64,000 nt of DNA. It comes from Topomyia yanbarensis (taxonomy: Eukaryota; Arthropoda; Insecta; Diptera; Culicidae). The notes under the pieces were generated by a model, which saw nothing but the letters and a program-made list of their open reading frames with translations, was not told the origin of the DNA and made no database searches. Positions 59,640 to 64,000 of the stretch are shown here, in pieces. The number at the start of each line of letters is the position of its first letter. Positions within the stretch are counted from its first letter, which is position 1. Made by a program: the position numbers and the translations under genes. The stretch is from the NCBI RefSeq assembly GCF_030247195.1, contig NC_080672.1, positions 31,441,906 to 31,505,905 of the forward strand, in the 5' to 3' direction.

Positions 59640-61049
59640 CTTCTCTTTAGGTTTTAGTTGACGAAATATAATAAATTTTTAAAAATAGGTTTCTTTTGTA
59701 ATTTAAATTTTAGTATAAATTGTTTTTTGTGAAAGATGACGCACACACTTAATTTGAATTACTGGGGACAGTAAAATTTCACTGGGGTTTTGAACAGCAA
59801 ACCGTTCGGTAATCAATTCAGTAAAACAATTCGGTTACTGAACTCTCCGCAATCCGTTCTATCCAAACGTCAAAAAATACTGGTCAATCAGCAGTTTCTT
59901 CTGAAATGGCGACTTGGCAGATGATTTGCTGTACCTTTTTTTGTAAGTTTTTGACGAGGTTCGGTAATGTTGGTACAATTTTGCCGAACAATCAGTCAGT
60001 ATTTTACTAGATAATGTTTATGTACCGAAAAAACAGAAGTGCCGATAAATTCAGTGAAAAATATAGCGGGTTTCAGCAAATTATTCCAAAAATTACTCAA
60101 AATCGCTAAAAAATGAAAACTTTACTGTAATTTTTTAAACAATTTGCTGACATCTCCGTAAAAATATCACTTTACTGTGCAAGTCGTCAAATGAAATTAC
60201 GGAACAACTTTTGGCTGGCTTAGTGTGCAACATTTTTCCAGAGAATAGATTATTCGTGCAGAAATATTCATTCTCTGTATTCCGTTCTCAGATAGTTTTG
60301 TTGTATAAAATACGGCAATCGAACTTTTTTTTCGAAAATGTAAAAATTTTTACGCCCTGCACTTGAGCCAAAATAATCCTACTGACTGGAAAATATTTAC
60401 TCTTCCTTGCCGATGAAACGTATAAAGTTTCGTCGGAATCAAAGATGTGTAACCCGTCAGGGTAACAATTTAGCATTGGGTGGAAATATTCATATTTTTG
60501 TCTATACACCCCGTAGAGTGTATTTGTTTACGTAACATTAGGCTCATCACTATTCAATATGCTCATTCATGTTTTTGATGTAAATTTCGTTTGTTTATTC
60601 ATCCATGAACGGTTTTGTTGACATAGATAGGTTAGATAGTTTTTGTTTCGTGTTTGTGAATTAATAGTAAAATCCGAAATTCCGGTAGAAGCACCTAGGC
60701 CGCCCTGACAAGAAGGGTCCGCTGGGCAATCAGAACCCGAGTAGTGGACAAACCGCTACTTACAGATGGTCGGTCACGATTTTAAATTTTTTCGGACGGA
60801 TCTTCGTGGAATTCCTCATAACAATAAGTCTCAGCAATATAACACTATTTTTGAACCAAGAACGTAAAATGATTTTACGTAGTGAATGGTGTAGTTTTTT
60901 AATATTTCTGCAAAAGAGTGCTTAGAGCGCGTAGTTTATGACAACGCATCAGATTTCTCGCGTACTTTTTGAACGAGAGGCATGGTAATAGATCATGTGG
61001 ACTTTCCCCACCGTGTACCCACGCTTTTCAGCACAATGGCCCATTTGCT
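59640..61049. other. Non-coding; AT-rich repeat piece near 60240-60360
   Basis: 60240-60360 matches 42315-42440 inverted (CTCAGATAGTTTTGTTGTAT, TAAAATACGG). The remainder shows no gene or complete element. Confidence 0.45.
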
Positions 61050-61440
61050 TATATTTAACAGAACAAGCTGGCGATCATTGTCGAAGAAAACGTAATTAAA
61101 TGCAACACATTTCGCCAAAGGTATTCCTACACAATTCTCTCGTACGCCAATTGTTTGTGAAGTGACACACCATTTTGTTGCGTGCAGTGCTTCAGTTCAT
61201 GAATGACAAACTCGAATCGGTTAATACACCGTCGATCTCAACTTTATGAGCGGGCATGTAAACGCGGTAGTCCTTAATAAAGGGCTTGTCAGCAGTAACG
61301 AAATTTGCTTGCGCCGACCTAGTTCGATGATTTGATTATTTTAAACAGGAGGTCAGTGTTTTTAGTGCCGAATCTTGTTTGACTTCCATTTTGCCATCAG
61401 CTGGGTTTTTGTCATAAGAGTATATTTAGGTGTGGGCCGG
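61050..61440 (-). repeat. Dispersed repeat, second copy (related to 38886-39490)
   Basis: Shares CGAATCGGT-A-ACGCCATCGATC-type wording and the minus-strand peptide core KVEIDGVLTD with 39.1-39.3 kb. Truncated and stop-containing; the protein family is unknown to me. Confidence 0.6.
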
Positions 61441-62060
61441 GAACCTCCGTTGCTTCAAACACCTCGTGTCAACTAATATCACGAATATACAATTCAAGCT
61501 TTAAATTTTTGTTGGAGACGAACCACAACCAATTTTTTTAAGATGATATTTACTCGGACCGGGTCCGGTAAGTAGTCCTATCCAGGCTTGTTATTTGTTT
61601 ACACAATGTGCCACGAAGAGCGAAATGCATCAATGAAAAATAGAGCAGCACAAAAAATGAAAAAGAGAAAGATCTGTGCACCAAGAGCTACACAATTTCT
61701 TTCAAAAAGTCACCTTGAAGAGCCACTTTTTTGGCATTCACTGGCAAACAGGTGGGAAAACGAATCAAACTACAATTCAGATAAAGTTTGATCGGAAGAA
61801 CGTTTTAAAAATGTTTTTTGGTTGCCTTCTCTGCTGCTGTGCGCGTGGGACCAAGATTCACACTAGAGAGCCTCTTTATTTCTACTCTTTGAGGTGTGCA
61901 GCCGTGGAGTAGAATGCACGTATGGGAGCAACACACATCGGAGTGAAGAGGTTTAATGTGAAAGAGAAGAGCAGTGGTTCACATGAAAAGTGCAAAGAGC
62001 GTTTTTTACTGTTCTCTTTATTTGCTCTGAGGTGCATTACATCCCTGGTCCTATCATGAT
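61441..62060. other. No gene recognised
   Basis: Two overlapping short frames (61588-61912) have no recognised motif; the stretch lies between the repeat and the LOA-type LINE. Confidence 0.4.
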
Positions 62061-62082
62061 GCTTGGCTCCTTTTTGTTTAGT

Positions 62083-62600
62083 CTAAGCAACTCCAGGCTT
62101 TTTTTTCTTGTTGGGTGAGATAAATTTCTTTGATCTTCGTAGTCCAGGTGTGGTGCTCCAATTTTTCTTTAAAGCTGTGATTTCCCACTTTTTCAATTCC
62201 ATTTTGAGGGCACTCGATGGGTCTCCACAGAATGGTTCTGGGCCGATAAAATTAGTGCAAGATACTCTTGTTGCTAGCTCATCGGCTTGTTCATTCCCTG
62301 CAACTCCACAATGCCCTGGAATCCAGTATAAATTGACATGATTTTTCACTGCCAATTGTCGGAGTGCAAGAATACATTCCCATACTAGTTTTAAGCGACA
62401 TATAGGAGCCCTTAATGCGTTGAGCGCAGCCTGACTATCTGAGAAAATGCAGATATTTGCATACCGGTATTTTCTCTTCAGACATACGTAAGTGCATTCT
62501 AGAATGGCATATATTTCTGCTTGAAACACTGTCGGCCAGTATCACATGGAGATACTAGCGTTTATTCCTGGTTCTGTAATACCAGATCCTGTCAAATGGT
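62083..62600 (-). pseudogene. LOA-type LINE, RNase H domain
   Basis: FQAEIYAILEC (catalytic Glu), ICIFSDSQAALNAL (Asp) and WIPGHCGVAGNEQADELAT (His, Asp) are the four-residue RNase H signature; this domain removes RNA from the RNA-DNA hybrid. The first catalytic Asp strand upstream of FQAEIY is broken by a stop near 62541. It follows the RT at 63161-63814 on the same strand, as in LOA-clade elements of Aedes (Lian type). Confidence 0.85.
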
Positions 62601-63160
62601 TCATTTTTTACCCATCTGTGAAGAAAATTACTGAACCTGGGCGAAGACTAGGGCCACTTTGTTCCCAGGTTGACCGTTCAGGCTCCGTAATTTTGTAAGT
62701 CTTCATCTGAATCTTTCAGAACCGCAAGATGTCCTGTTAAATTTCCAGATAATAATAGTTTATGACGACTTATTTTCAATGCGCTTTTTTCCGCCTCAAG
62801 TTGTATCACCTGATGTAGCGGAAGGAGATGCAACATTGCATCTAATGCTTTTGATGGAGTGCTTCACATGGCACCGATTATCGCTCCACAAGCAAGCCTT
62901 TGAAGTTTACCTAGCTTTTTTGAGTTGATGTCTCTTTTATTTTAGGCCACCAAACTAGCCAGGCATATGTTATTCTTGGTTTGACTATTGTAGAGTATAA
63001 CCAGTGAGCACTACTTGATATGAGACCCCATTTTTAACCAATTGTTCTACTTCACACCCAAAGAGCACTAGTTGCCTTGCTTATAATCTGCTCAATGTGC
63101 GCATTCCAGTTTAGTTTTTTATCGAGTATCAATCCCAGATACTTTACTTCAGAGGACATT
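62601..63160 (-). pseudogene. LOA-type LINE, RT thumb and linker (decayed)
   Basis: Pieces such as KLNWNAHIEQII (near 63090-63115), the usual sequence after the RT catalytic core, are readable among stops and frameshifts. This links the RT and RNase H parts as one element. Confidence 0.6.
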
Positions 63161-64000
63161 TCAATTACTGTTTTGTTGAGCAAAAGTGTTGATATGGAAT
63201 ATTTCCTTTTTCGAGTAAACGGGATTATGATTGTTTTGGAGGGATTTATGTTCAGGCTCTCCTTTTTTGAACCACTTCGAAGTGAAGTTCAGTGCAGATT
63301 GCATTCTATTTGCGATAACATAAACACATTTTCCCCTCACGAGGATTACAACATCATCTGCAAATCCAATCACTTCGTATCCCATTTCAGTTAGTGCTTT
63401 GTATAGCCCGTCTACAACTAATGACCACAATAAAGGTGATAGAATTCCGCCTTGAGGACATCCTTTATTTGTTTTCATAGTCAGTGACGTGTTTCCAAGG
63501 TTGCTAGTTATTTCACGGTTTGTAAGCATTGAGTTGATCCAATTTATTGTGTAAATGTCAAACCCATGTTTTCTCATAGCATTCCGCATTGAACTATGAG
63601 ATGCATTGTCGAAAGCTCCTTCTATGTATAAAAAAGCTACAAGTGAGATTTCTTTTGTTTCAATAGAATTCTTTAGTTTTCCAACCAACATGTGTAATGC
63701 ATCTATTGTTGATTTGTTGCTTTGATATGCGAATTGAAATTCGCATATCAAAGCAAGGAGGAGAGAGTCTTTCAAGTACTCTGCTTTAATGTGTAAGTCA
63801 ATCATTTTCTCCATTATATTAAGCTTTTGGGGTTGGAATTTACTTTAAGTGAGTGACAGTCTAACACGAACGAACTTTGGTCGATTCCTTTGGAAATGGA
63901 GTTTTTCGGAATTTTCACATGATTCCAGCCAACGGAAATAAGCACAGTGATTTGTGAAGAAGCAAATATTCAAATAAATTATTCATATGATAGAGATGGA
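63161..64000 (-). pseudogene. LOA-type LINE, reverse transcriptase (runs to window edge)
   Basis: QFAYQSNKSTIDALH, AFLYIEGAFDNASH (motif A), NKGCPQGGILSPLLW (motif B) and GFADDVVILV (catalytic DD intact) are plain; the frame 63161-63814 is open. CPQGG-LSPLLW is characteristic of the R1/LOA branch. The N-terminal part upstream of 63814 is not in frame as far as the window edge. A 17-bp palindrome at 63719-63754 has altered the sequence before QFAYQ. Confidence 0.85.
63719..63754. repeat. Perfect 17-bp palindrome in RT coding sequence
   Basis: GCTTTGATATGCGAATT is followed by GA and its exact inverse. It lies in the RT where related elements have one copy only, which suggests a small inverted templated duplication during repair or reverse transcription. 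Confidence 0.8.

Noticed and set aside
1..64000. CRISPR arrays or bacterial operons
   Set aside because: Introns, SINEs, LINEs and eukaryotic transposons show a metazoan genome; no regularly spaced repeat-spacer array exists.

Overview
The window reads as a stretch of repeat-dense, AT-rich insect DNA, most likely from a culicine mosquito (Aedes-type). The evidence is the mix of elements: Jockey-, R1- and LOA-type non-LTR retrotransposons, an ITmD37E-like transposase (a family described from mosquitoes), pogo/Tigger, piggyBac-like and hAT-like elements, Transib elements, and tRNA-derived SINEs. I found no convincing host gene, rRNA or functional tRNA. Nearly every open frame is a piece of a transposable element (TE). 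The organism call is inference.

Layout. 1-1.65 kb: little beyond one strong hairpin. 1.65-3.43 kb: a foldback element with about 600-bp arms and a 7-bp target-site duplication (TSD). 3.76-6.77 kb: a piggyBac-type element (TTAA TSD) holding two further insertions, an 8-bp-TSD element with subterminal repeats and a tRNA-headed SINE with a 24-bp TSD. 8.6-23.4 kb: one decayed minus-strand LINE. Its ORF1 (22.4-23.4 kb) and ORF2 (8.7-10.5 kb) are separated by two head-to-tail, almost identical copies of a 5.92-kb unit, with TAAAAAC at all three junctions. Each unit carries a hAT-like element that holds a Jockey-type LINE. 26.2-29.4 kb: a pogo/Tigger-type element. 30-39 kb: small TA-flanked MITEs, repeat fragments and one very good-looking core promoter at 33.45 kb. 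39.8-45.5 kb: two broken Tc1/mariner-type transposases, a LINE endonuclease fragment and a dead R1 element. 46.7-48.1 kb: an AT-rich foldback repeat interrupted by a small retroelement carrying a complete hammerhead ribozyme. 48.1-51.2 kb: TE-poor. 51.5-58.6 kb: three Transib-type elements nested inside one another. 59.4 kb: a tRNA-derived SINE. 62-64 kb: a LOA-type LINE (RT and RNase H) on the minus strand.

Two systems stand out. First, the innermost Transib element (51790-55988) carries an apparently intact three-exon gene for a 648-residue RAG1-like transposase. I can align the catalytic D-D-E residues and zinc ligands with vertebrate RAG1, and the element ends begin with CACAGTG, the V(D)J heptamer. 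It sits in the heptamer of a second Transib element, which sits inside a third, each with its own 5-bp TSD (CAGTG, CACCC, CAATG). Second, a 432-bp insertion at 47472-47903 has a 14-bp TSD and 79-bp direct repeats. The second repeat completes a hammerhead ribozyme whose predicted cleavage site coincides with the start of the repeat, as in a retrozyme-type element that moves through self-cleaved RNA.
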